Part shown: piece after piece, positions 36,754-49,100 of the stretch | How positions within the stretch are numbered: position 1 is the first letter of the stretch | Layout of the letters: each line of letters starts with the position of its first letter | Source of the DNA: Neodiprion pinetum | Taxonomy: Eukaryota > Arthropoda > Insecta > Hymenoptera > Diprionidae | Assembly (NCBI RefSeq): GCF_021155775.2 | Contig: NC_060236.1 | Location: 18,216,519 to 18,280,518 of the forward strand | DNA length: 64,000 bases | Direction of reading: 5' to 3' | Position numbers and translations under genes: made by a program | The notes under the pieces: generated by a model | What the model was told of the DNA's origin: nothing | Database searches by the model: none | The model's input: the letters and a program-made list of their open reading frames with translations, nothing else

Positions 36754-37340
36754 TGTTTTACGAAAAACCTTGATCCGTCCCTCTTTTTCTGGGGTTTTGA
36801 CTCAAATCTGCTCTTTTATTTTCTCCGCGATCACAGAATTATTTTTATAGTCCGTCCGCCTCGTCAGTCGATTTTCAGGAAACGTTAAAGAGAAATTTCG
36901 ATTTCAAATTTATCCTAAAATTCACTAAGAATATCAATCTATTTGTTGGAGCTGCGACAACATTTGGGAAACATGCTGTAAAATCTTTATCGTATACCTG
37001 AAAATATTCGATTTACCTGAAAGTAATGGAAATAAGATTATCAATAATAGGTGGAATTTATATTAGGTTCTTCGGAATTTAAAAAATATTTTTTCATAAA
37101 CAGTTAGGAATAATTTTTCACGAAGGCGGTTGAAAAGTTGCGAGCTACACAATTACAGAATATTCCAGAATCGGAAAACATCCAACGCTGACGACGGTTG
37201 AGACCATGCATAATTGCGGTGAAGGTCACTGATATATCCTTGTTTGATTAACATGATGTAATACGCGGTTTTTGAGCGCAAAGTGTATAATATTTTATTA
37301 TCCTTATTCTTATGTACCGGGTGTCCCATTGCAACTTATA
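36754..37340. other. Spacer, nothing recognised
   Basis: AT-rich DNA between the TCCGAA-word repeat and the large foldback element. No gene or RNA gene is seen. Confidence 0.5.
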
Positions 37341-39056
37341 CAGCTGAATGACTGAAAAATTGCAAGCCAATGAAACAATGTTTTAAACTCGGTTTTAAAT
37401 AATAGTTGTTGGGTATCGAGGGGTTGACCCAACTACGGCGTTCACTTAGGTATTGACCTTCAGTTTTAAGGGGTTATATACAGTTAGAAGGCCGAAAAAA
37501 AGCGAATTTTCCAGAATTTTTTCTGAGGAAACTTTAAAATTTATTGATCCAACAATTTGTACACATATTACAGTATCTTTTAACTGTATTTTAAGACTTA
37601 GTATTAGTAAAAATATTTGTTTGGAAAGGAGCTACAGCTGATCTCCGGGAGCTCCTCTCGAAAAAGATGTTTTGCGGTGACCACTATATCTTTGAACTGG
37701 ATCCTCAGAAATTAAAAAACCAAACAGATTTCGTTAAAGTAATGTTAAATCTAGTAATTAATCGAAGGAATAAGCAAAATAAATTTTTTTGACAAAATGG
37801 CGGTTTCTCAAAAAAAAAAAATCGATATTTGACCAAAATTCCGGCCTTAAATTGTTTATAAAAAAAAAAAAATATTTATCGGTGAGAAAAAACCTTCGAT
37901 TAATTACTAAAAAATATATTTAAGAAGCTCGTGTTAAAATTTGAGACTAATCGGTTTAGCCGTTTTCGAGTAATGTTGGTCACCGACTTTGTAAACACCA
38001 TTTTGAGAAAAACGCGTTTAAAGTTTGGGGAGAGAAAAATAAAAATTTACCTTTCAGGTATAAAAAAAAAACAATAACACACTGTTGCTTTACGCATCTA
38101 AATATATTAGAAGGGAACATTTACAATAGGCAGGTGCATAAAAGGGACAGCGTTCCGGGTAAGCGCTTCCGCTCCGGTCTTGTACTTTCAAGCACTCTGA
38201 AACGCCTTTTTAAATTTGCGTGTAACTTCGAAAATATTCACCGGAACGATATGAAATTTTCTGTGTGTATTCTTAAATATATGTACATTAAGAAAGTAAA
38301 ATAAAAAAAAATCGATTTTTTGAAAATTCTAACCGTATATAACCCCTTAAGGGTATTTGAAGTTCGACTTTCGATTTTCAATAAGCAACACCTACTTTTC
38401 ACCTCGGATTCCGAAAGTGTACGAAGTTTTACATTCAGATAGATATTCATGTCAGGGGTCAAAGTGACCCCTAGGGGTCATTCAAAGGTCAATTTTCCGC
38501 TTGCTGCAGGAAAGCTGTTAAATCGTGATATATATAGCTGTTTGCGTCCAAGAATGCCATACATCCGTGGCCTTGGCCAATGATAGGTACTTCTGATGTG
38601 GGTACAAAATGGCCCCAAAGATCAAACTAATGCATTAAATTACGCATTGCATGACGCGGTTACTTAAGGTACAAGTCTGTACAGAGTCAAAGATTTATTA
38701 ACAAGGAGACCCCTTCTCCGCGATGGTTACGCCCGCAGATTTTCATGCCTTCATGGCATTCTTTGACCTAAACAGCAATATCACAATTTACCAGCTTTCC
38801 TGCACCAAGCGAAAATTTGACCCTTAAATGAGCCTAACATGGATCCCCATCCGAATATAGTATTCAATGCTCTTTCGGAATCCGTGGTCAAAGGTAGGTA
38901 TTCTCATTTGAATAACAAAAGTTGACTTTGAATTAATCTAAAAATGAAGCCAATGCCAAAGCGAAGGTCAAAGTTTGATTCAGCCTCTCGATACCCAACA
39001 ACTTTTATTTGTAACATTTTTTTATTGCTTGCAATTTTTTTGTATTATTCAGTTGT
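37341..39056. mobile_element. Large foldback element, interrupted by a TTAA MITE
   Basis: The left arm begins near CAGCTGAATGACTGAAAAAT and contains GTTGTTGGGTATCGAG. On the minus strand the right arm reads CAACTGAATAATACAAAAAA and then GTTGTTGGGTATCGAG. Further inward both arms share CGGATTCCGAAAG, TCAATTTTCCGCTTGCTGCA (left) against TCAAATTTTCGCTTGGTGCA (right), GGAAAGCTG-TAAAT and AAGAATGCCAT. The arms are about 400 bp once the inserted MITE (37466-38350) is removed. No ORF is present. Confidence 0.7.
37466..38350. mobile_element. Non-autonomous TTAA transposon related to the 13458-16810 element
   Basis: The ends are TTAA then GGGGTTATATACAGTTAGAA (37470 on) and, on the minus strand, TTAA then GGGGTTATATACGGTTAGAA. 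It is 885 bp including both TTAA copies. Inside, 38005-38055 reads GAGAAAAACGCGTTTAAAGT, matching GAGAAAAACGCGTTCAAAGT at about 13998 in the full-length transposon's 3' flank. Poly-A followed by ATCGAT near the ends is also shared. The ends differ in sequence, so it is a related but distinct family. It has no transposase ORF. Confidence 0.8.
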
Positions 39057-39059
39057 TTA

Positions 39060-40178
39060 CGTTTATAACGTATGAACAAGATTAGTTACCTTGAAAATAT
39101 ATCCTTATTCGTTGGAGAAATTATCATAAAATACTGTGTAATTTTTTCTCCTCGAAATTAATTGTCACTGAAAACTACTACACGTATCGATAATAGTGCA
39201 CAGGTATTTCATGTGCGCGAAAAAAAATTGTTGGACTTTAAATAACCTGCACTAGTGGAATTGACTAAAAAATATATCCTAGTTGACACAAGTTCGAAAT
39301 TTTCGAGATCTTTGAAGGAATAAGTAGAAAGTCGAGGCATAATAATTGTCAAAGTACTATTTTCACGTCATCCGCAGCACGCCGGAAAAACTAGCGAGAG
39401 ATATTATTCTGATTAATCAGAACTGGCCCGAATCTGAAACAAGGTTGGCCAAAAAATCGGATCGTCCCATCGTTCTGGTGCTGATAAATGACTGCTTAAT
39501 AATCTACGTAACAATAACGTAATAATTTATCTTTCTTTAACTCTCAACAATATAATGAACGTCGTCAATAAACAAGCCAACTTATAAAATCTTGTAAAAT
39601 CGTTATCTCTACCATCACTACTTACGATGGTATTAGATTTTATGAAATACAAATTTTAACTGCAATCGAAGCGAAAATTATGTTTACTTGGTTTTCTTTA
39701 TTAGTTCAAGGGTTTTCAAACAATTTACTTTAGTTGTAATTCCTACAATCCAGAACCAGACGGTGAAACATCTCAATTTCTTCTTCTGACAGATTCCTTT
39801 ACCTTTCATATATGAAATGAAAATCGCGTCGAATGGTCACAGCCGTACTTGCGGTTTTGAGATAAAATAGGTTTATCTTAACCACATCCGGTTGCCGGCC
39901 TAACCGAGAGCCATTAGCATTTATTAATCCCAGAAGTTAGTCAGTTAATTTTAATCACTGGAACTCTGAGCAGGCATTTCTCTTCATTCCTGTATTTTAA
40001 TATTTATACTGATAACCATTAAACATATAAAGCTCCGTGCTGATCCGACCGTGCAATGTAATAAACCGCTGCGCGCACGGTAGATGTTTGAAACATATTA
40101 GGAAATTTTGAGTTTGAGATTTGAAAAGATATACACGAAATCTTTATAGGCGTAATACGGCGAAGTAAATTAGAAAAA
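39060..40178. other. Upstream flank of the neprilysin-like gene
   Basis: No gene is seen. It should include the promoter and 5' UTR of the gene starting at 40179. A GC-containing patch (CCGTGCTGATCCGACCGTGC) lies at about 40035-40080. No clear TATA box is placed with confidence. Confidence 0.4.
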
Positions 40179-43100
40179 ATGCGGACCTGTGGGTCGTACG
40201 ACGTGAATGCTGTGGAAGGAGGTGGGACGGAGTCTTCTCCAGTTCAACGAAAACCTATCTTTATCGTTAAACTGATCTTATTTCTTGTACTTTGTGCCAT
40301 AATTATCACATTGTGCATATTGTGGGTGTCAAAAAGTAAAGAAGCGTCGAGGGATAATAATATCGTAGGAAAACAGGTAATCCTTGCTTTTTCATAATAA
40401 GCAAGACTGGATGATCGCATTCCCAGTCCTTGATAGCTCAGTTTGATTTGTTAGATGGTCGAATATTTTAGAGCGGTAAAAATTTTCATACGAGAATAAT
40501 GCCGTAGTAGCAACGATACAGTGGATAAAACGGATAGATTTGGTAAAAACAATTTGAACGATAAAGTAAAAGTTTTTGGAACGGATTAGGTATGAATAAG
40601 TAACAATGAATTCTGGTAAATAGAATATGAGAGGTCGTGGTTATCGCATTCTAGGAAAATTAGAATAATATTGTGATAGTAATAAATATTTTTCAAGATC
40701 AGGCCACCGCCATCTTGTAATTGATATTCGAGTGATATTCGAAAAAGTTCTCTCATATCTCGATCGAATAGTTGATTCTCTTCCCAAATTTCATTCAAAT
40801 CTATTTGACTGTTTGTTTAGAATTGGAGATGTACGTTACCGAAAGTAGTGAGTTTCAAAAGTTTCCCATAAAAGTCAACCATATTCCTTAAAGACGTTTA
40901 TCAAGCGTTTTTTAGACCTCTTTCGGATTCATGAAACATTCGTTCAGTCACCATTTTTTTCAAAGGTGACGATTTATTGTCAGCTTGTTTCAAACTCCTA
41001 AGCAAAGTAATAATTATGCAATTTTAGTTACAACAGATATAGATCATATCTTCCGAGTAACGAGATCCTTGGAATAGTCGTAACTGATTGGAAGGGCCTA
41101 AAAACTTACGCTCGGTGTCAAAAGACCCACTTTGCCTCCTTGGTGCACAATCTAATATTATTATACTATGCCGATCGACTATTGCTTGGCAGTTTTTACA
41201 TTGAACTTCGGACTTCCTGTAAGCTGCGATGAAGTGGGGAAGCTATTGTAATTACCGCGATGAAAAATTGGGTTTCACCAGAAAATCTCTTCCGACCATT
41301 TTCAGATCAAACGCCTGGGTGTGTGTAATCAATTTTTGTCCAACAATGTCTCGAGAACGCATAAGCGGATTATCGTGATTCTGGTCTCAACTGATGCTAA
41401 CTGACGATAACTCTGCAAACATGGTTAGACGGAAAAGAGAAAAAAAAGATTTTTAGTACTAATAGTTAATGTCATCGAAACTTGCATCTATCCTAATCTA
41501 ATTTTCCGAAGCTTGGAGACGTGTACAAAACGCATTATAAATAGGATGCAGTAAATATCAATTCGCCAACACCGATTATTTTTCTACAGTCATAGTACAA
41601 CGGAGATACTATTTTTTATCGTGTTTTTGTAAATCATTTTGTTTGATAATTTTTCGATATCAATCTATGTTCGTTTTCTTCCTGGTGAATGTGTACAACG
41701 GTATAATTTTTCTACAGTCGTGGAAATGAAACGAAATGTTTCGCACTGACAATGAGAGACGTGATTTCAGGGATCTCATTATTAAAATGCAGAAAAATAT
41801 TTCACTATTCATGTAAATGATTTGACGATTGGTATAATTGATTTGAGGGTTTGTTATTGTTAAGTCAAATACTCTCTACAGTTGATGTTGTGTGCTTAGC
41901 ATGCATACAGGAGATAGTTATTAACCATATAGCTGATCCAACTACGTTGATTTTACAGTTATCACGAAATTTCAATATATTTTCTAATTGGAATACATAG
42001 ATGTTGATTTTTCAACTACAGATAGTTCTCTCAGTTCGCGATATTGGACGAGATGAGTGCGTCTGTAAAAATGATTTCTAGGAATTTCTACGAATTTTTG
42101 GGGACATTCGGACTGTGCAAGTTTTTGTACAAAATCGAAAAATGCATAGTTTGTTTGTTATGAATGAATGTGATTTTATTTAATTTTTATCAAAAAAAAA
42201 AAACTATAACATTCTATAATTTAATCAGTACAAAAAAATATGAATGTCTACTATTTTCTATGAAAAGCTACGCATATTAACAATTCTCTACAAAAAAAGT
42301 ACGTAAATTTCCGAATTTCCCTGGAAATTCGTAGTTGCAGAAATTTTCACCAGCGAAGACACGGCTTGTAAATTTCACACGAATTTTGAAAAACTCGAAA
42401 TTGATACTGGAATCCCTGAATTTTACTTCTGTACTAGGATTATTTTTCGAACAAGTAATGGCACTTTTCTTATATCTGAATATATATAAAGACATATGCA
42501 AGGGTATTCACGATTTATTCTTATACCTAACCATTGTATATAAGAATGAATATATTCCTTTCATATTGTCAGTTTTACTAACGACGAAGTTTATCTCCGT
42601 TACATCTTGATGCTGATACTTCTAGTAATTTAAGTTGTAGGTAACCTTAGTAGAATGCGTGTAAACTTATGTAGTAATCAATTCCGGTACCGGACGACAG
42701 TCAGCGGATCCCACGTGAAACAAGCGTAATAACGGTTAAATGCTTATGAAAACATCGCGATCAAATCAATTTTATTAACACAATGTAATACATTGGTTGT
42801 ATTATAGGATAAATTACGTGGACGGTATGATGGAACAAGTCAAATGCCTGTCAGCAAATTTGATACACAGGAGACTACGACTACTGAAACACCGGACACT
42901 TTACCTTTAACGTGAGTTACCTCATTTGTTCATCATCAAAGTTCGTTGATAGTACAAAACGTAATCGTTTAGAGAATTCCTGATTAGCTAACTCGCTTAC
43001 TTACTCCATCTCCTGTTAACAGGGCAGGCGGCGAATCTAGACAGGAGACTACGACTACTGAAACACCGGACACTTCACCTTTAACGTGAGTTACCTCATT

Positions 43101-46100
43101 TGTTCATCATCAACGTTCGTTGATAGTATGAAACATAGTCGTTTAGAGAATTCCTGATTAGCTAACTCGCTTACTTACTCCATCTCTTGTTAACAGGGCA
43201 GGCGGCGAATCTAGACAGGAGACTACGACTACTGAAACACCGGACACTTCACCTTTAACGTGAGTTACCTCATTTGTTCATCATCAACGTTCGTTGATAG
43301 TATGAAACATAGTCGTTTAGAGAATTCCTGATTAGCTAACTCGCTTACTTACTCCATCTCTTGTTAACAGGGCAGGCGGCGAATCTAGACAGGAGACTAC
43401 GACTACTGAAACACCGGACACTTCACCTTCTACGTGAGTTACCTTATTTGTTCATCATCAACGTTCGTTGATAGTACGAAACATAGTCGTTCAGAGAATT
43501 CCTGATTAGCTAACTCGCTTACTCACTCCATCTCTTGTTAACAGGGCAGGCGGCGAATCTAGTCAGGAGACTACGACTACTGAAACACCGGCCACTTTAC
43601 CTTTGACGTGAGTTACCTCATTAGTTCGTCATCAACGTTCGTTGATAGTATAAAACATAGTCGTTTAGAGAATTCCTGATTAGCTAACTCACTCACTTAC
43701 TCCATCTCCTGTTAATAGGGCAGGCGGCGAATCTAGTCAGGAGACTACGACTACTGAAACACCGGACACTTCACCTTTAACGTGAGTTACCTCATTTGTT
43801 CATCATCAACGTTCGTTGATAGTATGAAACATAGTCGTTTAGAGAATTCCTGATTAGCTAACTCGCTTACTTACTCCATCTCTTGTTAACAGGGCAGGCG
43901 GCGAATCTAGACAGGAGACTACGACTACTGAAACACCGGACACTTCACCTTCTACGTGAGTTACCTTATTTGTTCATCATCAACGTTCGTTGATAGTATG
44001 AAACATAGTCGTTTAGAGAATTCCTGATTAGCTAACTCGCTTACTTACTCCATCTCTTGTTAACAGGGCAGGCGGCGAATCTAGACAGGAGACTACGACT
44101 ACTGAAACACCGGACACTTCACCTTCTACGTGAGTTACCTTATTTGTTCATCATCAACGTTCGTTGATAGTACGAAACATAGTCGTTCAGAGAATTCCTG
44201 ATTAGCTAACTCGCTTACTCACTCCATCTCTTGTTAACAGGGCAGGCGGCGAATCTAGTCAGGAGACTACGACTACTGAAACACCGGCCACTTTACCTTT
44301 GACGTGAGTTACCTCATTTGTTCATCATCAACGTTCGTTGATAGTATAAAACATAGTCGTTTAGAGAATTCCTGATTAGCTAACTCACTCACTTACTCCA
44401 TCTCCTGTTAATAGGGCAGGCGGCGAATCTAGTCAGGAGACTACGACTACTGAAACACCGGACACTTCACCTTTAACGTGAGTTACCTCATTTGTTCATC
44501 ATCAACGTTCGTTGATAGTATGAAACATAGTCGTTTAGAGAATTCCTGATTAGCTAACTCGCTTACTTACTCCATCTCTTGTTAACAGGGCAGGCGGCGA
44601 ATCTAGACAGGAGACTACGACTACTGAAACACCGGACACTTCACCTTCTACGTGAGTTACCTTATTTGTTCATCATCAACGTTCGTTGATAGTACGAAAC
44701 ATAGTCGTTCAGAGAATTCCTGATTAGCTAACTCGCTTACTCACTCCATCTCTTGTTAACAGGGCAGGCGGCGAATCTAGTCAGGAGACTACGACTACTG
44801 AAACACCGGCCACTTTACCTTTGACGTGAGTTACCTCATTTGTTCATCATCAACGTTCGTTGATAGTATAAAACATAGTCGTTTAGAGAATTCCTGATTA
44901 GCTAACTCACTCACTTACTCCATCTCCTGTTAATAGGGCAGGCGGCGAATCTAGTCAGGAGACTACGACTACTGAAACACCGGACACTTCACCTTTAACG
45001 TGAGTTACCTCATTTGTTCATCATCAACGTTCGTTGATAGTATGAAACATAGTCGTTTAGAGAATTCCTGATTAGCTAACTCGCTTACTTACTCCATCTC
45101 TTGTTAACAGGGCAGGCGGCGAATCTAGACAGGAGACTACGACTACTGAAACACCGGACACTTCACCTTCTACGTGAGTTACCTTATTTGTTCATCATCA
45201 ACGTTCGTTGATAGTATGAAACATAGTCGTTTAGAGAATTCCTGATTAGCTAACTCGCTTACTTACTCCATCTCTTGTTAACAGGGCAGGCGGCGAATCT
45301 AGACAGGAGACTACGACTACTGAAACACCGGACACTTCACCTTTAACGTGAGTTACCTCATTTGTTCATCATCAACGTTCGTTGATAGTATGAAACATAG
45401 TCGTTTAGAGAATTCCTGATTAGCTAACTCGCTTACTTACTCCATCTCTTGTTAACAGGGCAGGCGGCGAATCTAGACAGGAGACTACGACTACTGAAAC
45501 ACCGGACACTTCACCTTTGACGTGAGTTACCTCATTAGTTCGTCATCAAAGTTCGTTGATGGTATAAAACATAGTCGTTTAGAGAATTCCTGATTAGCTA
45601 ACTCGCTTACTTACTCCATCTCTTGTTAACAGGGTATGGGGCGAATCTAGACAGGAGACTACGACTACTGAAACACCGGACACTTCACCTTCTACGTGAG
45701 TTACCTTATTTGTTCATCATCAACGTTCGTTGATAGTATGAAACATAGTCGTTTAGAGAATTCCTGATTAGCTAACTCGCTTACTTACTCCATCTCTTGT
45801 TAACAGGGCAGGCGGCGAATCTAGACAGGAGACTACGACTACTGAAACACCGGACACTTCACCTTTGACGTGAGTTACCTCATTAGTTCGTCATCAAAGT
45901 TCGTTGATGGTATAAAACATAGTCGTTTAGAGAATTCCTGATTAGCTAACTCGCTTACTTACTCCATCTCTTGTTAACAGGGCAGGCGGCGAATCTAGAC
46001 AGGAGACTACGACTACTGAAACACCGGACACTTCACCTTTGACGTGAGTTACCTCATTAGTTCGTCATCAAAGTTCGTTGATGGTATAAAACATAGTCGT

Positions 46101-49100
46101 TTGGAGAATTCCTGATTAGCTAACTCGCTTACTTACTCCATCTCTTGTTAACAGGGCAGGCGGCGAATCTAGACAGGAGACTACGACTACTGAAACACCG
46201 GACACTTCACCTTTTACGTGAGTTACCTTATTTGTTCATCATCAACGTTCGTTGATAGTATGAAACATAGTCGTTCAGAGAATTCCTGATTAGCTAACTC
46301 GCTTACTTACTCCATCTCTTGTTAACAGGGCAGGCGGCGAATCTAGACAGGAGACTACGACTACTGATACACCGGACACTTCACCCCTAACGTGAGTTAC
46401 CTCATTTGTTCATCATCAAAGTTCGTTGATAGTATAAAACATAGTCGTTTGGAGAATTCCTGATTAGCTAACTCGCTTACTTACTCCATCTCTTGTTAAC
46501 AGGGCAGGCGGCGAATCTAGACAGGAGACTACGACTACTGAAACACCGGACACTTCACCTTTGACGTGAGTTACCTCATCAGTTCGTCATCAAAGTTCGT
46601 TGATGGTATAAAACATAGTCGTTTAGAGAATTCCTGATTAGCCAACTCGCTTACTTACTCCATCTCTTGTTAACAGGGTATGGGGCGAATCTAGACAGGA
46701 GACTACGACTACTGAAACACCGGACACTTCACCTTTGACGTGAGTTACCTCATTAGTTCGTCATCAAAGTTCGTTGATGGTATAAAACATAGTCGTTTAG
46801 AGAATTCCTGATTAGCTAACTCGCTTACTTACTCCATCTCTTGTTAACAGGGCAGGCGGCGAATCTAGACAGGAGACTACGACTACTGATACACCGGACA
46901 CTTCACCCCTAACGTGAGTTACCTCATTTGTTCATCATCAAAGTTCGTTGATAGTATAAAACATAGTCGTTTAGAGAATTTCTGATTAGCTAACTCACTC
47001 ACTTACTCCATCTCCTGTTAATAGGGCAGGCGGCGAATCTAGTCAGGAGACTACGACTACTGAAACACCGGCCACTTTACCTTTGACGTGAGTTACCTCC
47101 TTTGTTCATCATCAACGTTCGTTGATAGTATAAAACATAGTCGTTTTAAGAATTCCTGATTAGCTAACTCGCTTACTCACTCCATCTCTTGTTAACAGGG
47201 CAGGCGGCGAATCTAGACAGGAGACTACGACTACTGAAACACCGGACACTTCATCTTCTACGTGAGTTACCTTATTTGTTCATAATCAAAGTTCGTTGAT
47301 AGTATAAAACATAGTCGTTTGGAGAATTCCTGATTAGCTAACTTGCTTACTCACTCCATCTCTTGTTAACAGGGCAGGCGGCGAATCTAGTCAGGAGACT
47401 ACGACTACTGAAACACCGGCCACTTTACCTTTGACGTGAGTTACCTCATTTGTTCATCATCAACGTTCGTTGATAGTATAAAACATAGTCGTTTAGAGAA
47501 TTCCTGATTAGCTAACTCGCTTACTTACTCCATCTCTTGTTAACAGGGCAGGCGGCGAATCTAAACAGGAGACTACGACTACTGAAACACCGGACACTTC
47601 ACCTCTAACGTGAGTTACCTCATGTATTCATCATGAACGTTCGTTGATTGTATAAAGCGTAGCCGCTTAGAGAATTCGTGATCATCTAACTAGCTTACTT
47701 TATGAAACTTTGTCTTGTAGTTCCTCGATTGTGTTACCTCATGTACAACAACTGATACTTTCAGAAATCACATGCAACCTGTGACGTCATCTGAAGTTAT
47801 GTCAAAAATGGCCAAAGGCACAACGAGTCGAATTCTTTCCTACATGAACCATTCCTCTGATGCATGTGATGATTTTTATGAATACGCTTGTGGAGAGTTC
47901 GAAGATAACCAGCTGATGACAGAAAATGACCTCGCAGAACAAGCAATGCAACGAATTTTCAGTAAATAATCTCACGTTATTATACAAGTTTACCATGAGA
48001 ACGGAACTCAAACATAACACGACAAAAACGATATTCTGAGTCAATCATCCGACGTGCACTCAAATGAAGCATAATTCGATAGGATTTTTTCACTGTATTG
48101 GTACAGGTTTGATCTACTTCATTGACGCGGAAAATCGTTGTGTCTGGCTGTGTCACAATAATCGAAAATAATAAACTGTCTAAAAATGTAACATGTCGAT
48201 GTATGACTGTTCCACGATAGATGCAAGATTACAATGCAATATCATGAGACATCTAATAAGTTCTCGATACGAAGCTTGCAATGACACGAGTCGAGGCCAG
48301 TCGTATGGATTTTTCGTCCACACATTTAACGAACATAAGTCGATGTAGAGTCTGAAAAATTCCTTTAGTGGAAGTAGTTTTGTATTTCATCGCCAATCGG
48401 CGATACCTAGTTGCAAAGGAAAAGACCAACGGGCGTGCAACTCGATCAATTGCATTAATTTAATGCGCCCAAAATTACACTACTATTGAACCGAAAAACG
48501 TGCTCGGTAGATCAGGCTTGTAGTTTTGGGTGGTATACTGAAACTTCTGGATAGGGCTGCAGTGTGCAGTACACACGTTTCTGTGTTAACGTTATCAACT
48601 GTTTTTGTTGTCTTCCATTTTCTAGCCGAGGCTCAAAAACGCCGAAGTGACGAACAGTCCTTTCTCGACTATTACGAAAGCTGCCTGAATTACGAAAAGA
48701 CAACCAATCAGTCTGAAAGATTGGCAAACGGTAGGCAATTGAAACCTTACTGGACCGAATCAAATGGACGGCAGGTACTTTTGTACTTAGTAATAGGCAT
48801 TGTTTTCATCACGTTGTAGTTCGACGAGCTGTACAAGAAATCGGACGTTTTAATTACACGGATAACATTGGGAAGGATGATACCCAACCTAAATTCCGCG
48901 ATACGCTTCAGAGACTTCTCGAACGGAACAGGTGAGCTTACCATTAGTACTTGTACTGGCTAATCTTTGCCCGCTTGATCACAGGTGTGAAATATATCGT
49001 TTAAAAGGCAAGCAATAAGAAGAACGCCGTAGTCATTTATGAATCAAGCATAGGTATGTAAGTAGACCTTGGTTTGGATTATTAGGCTATTGACGCCACG

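Noticed and set aside
42808..47609. CRISPR-like or satellite array
   Set aside because: The period is regular, but units hold coding exons with splice sites and there are no unique spacers; the DNA is eukaryotic.
48731..48774. Longer form of exon 48626 using the donor at 48774
   Set aside because: It ends in phase 0 and puts the next exon in a frame without the M13-like VQEIGRF segment; the donor at 48730 gives it.
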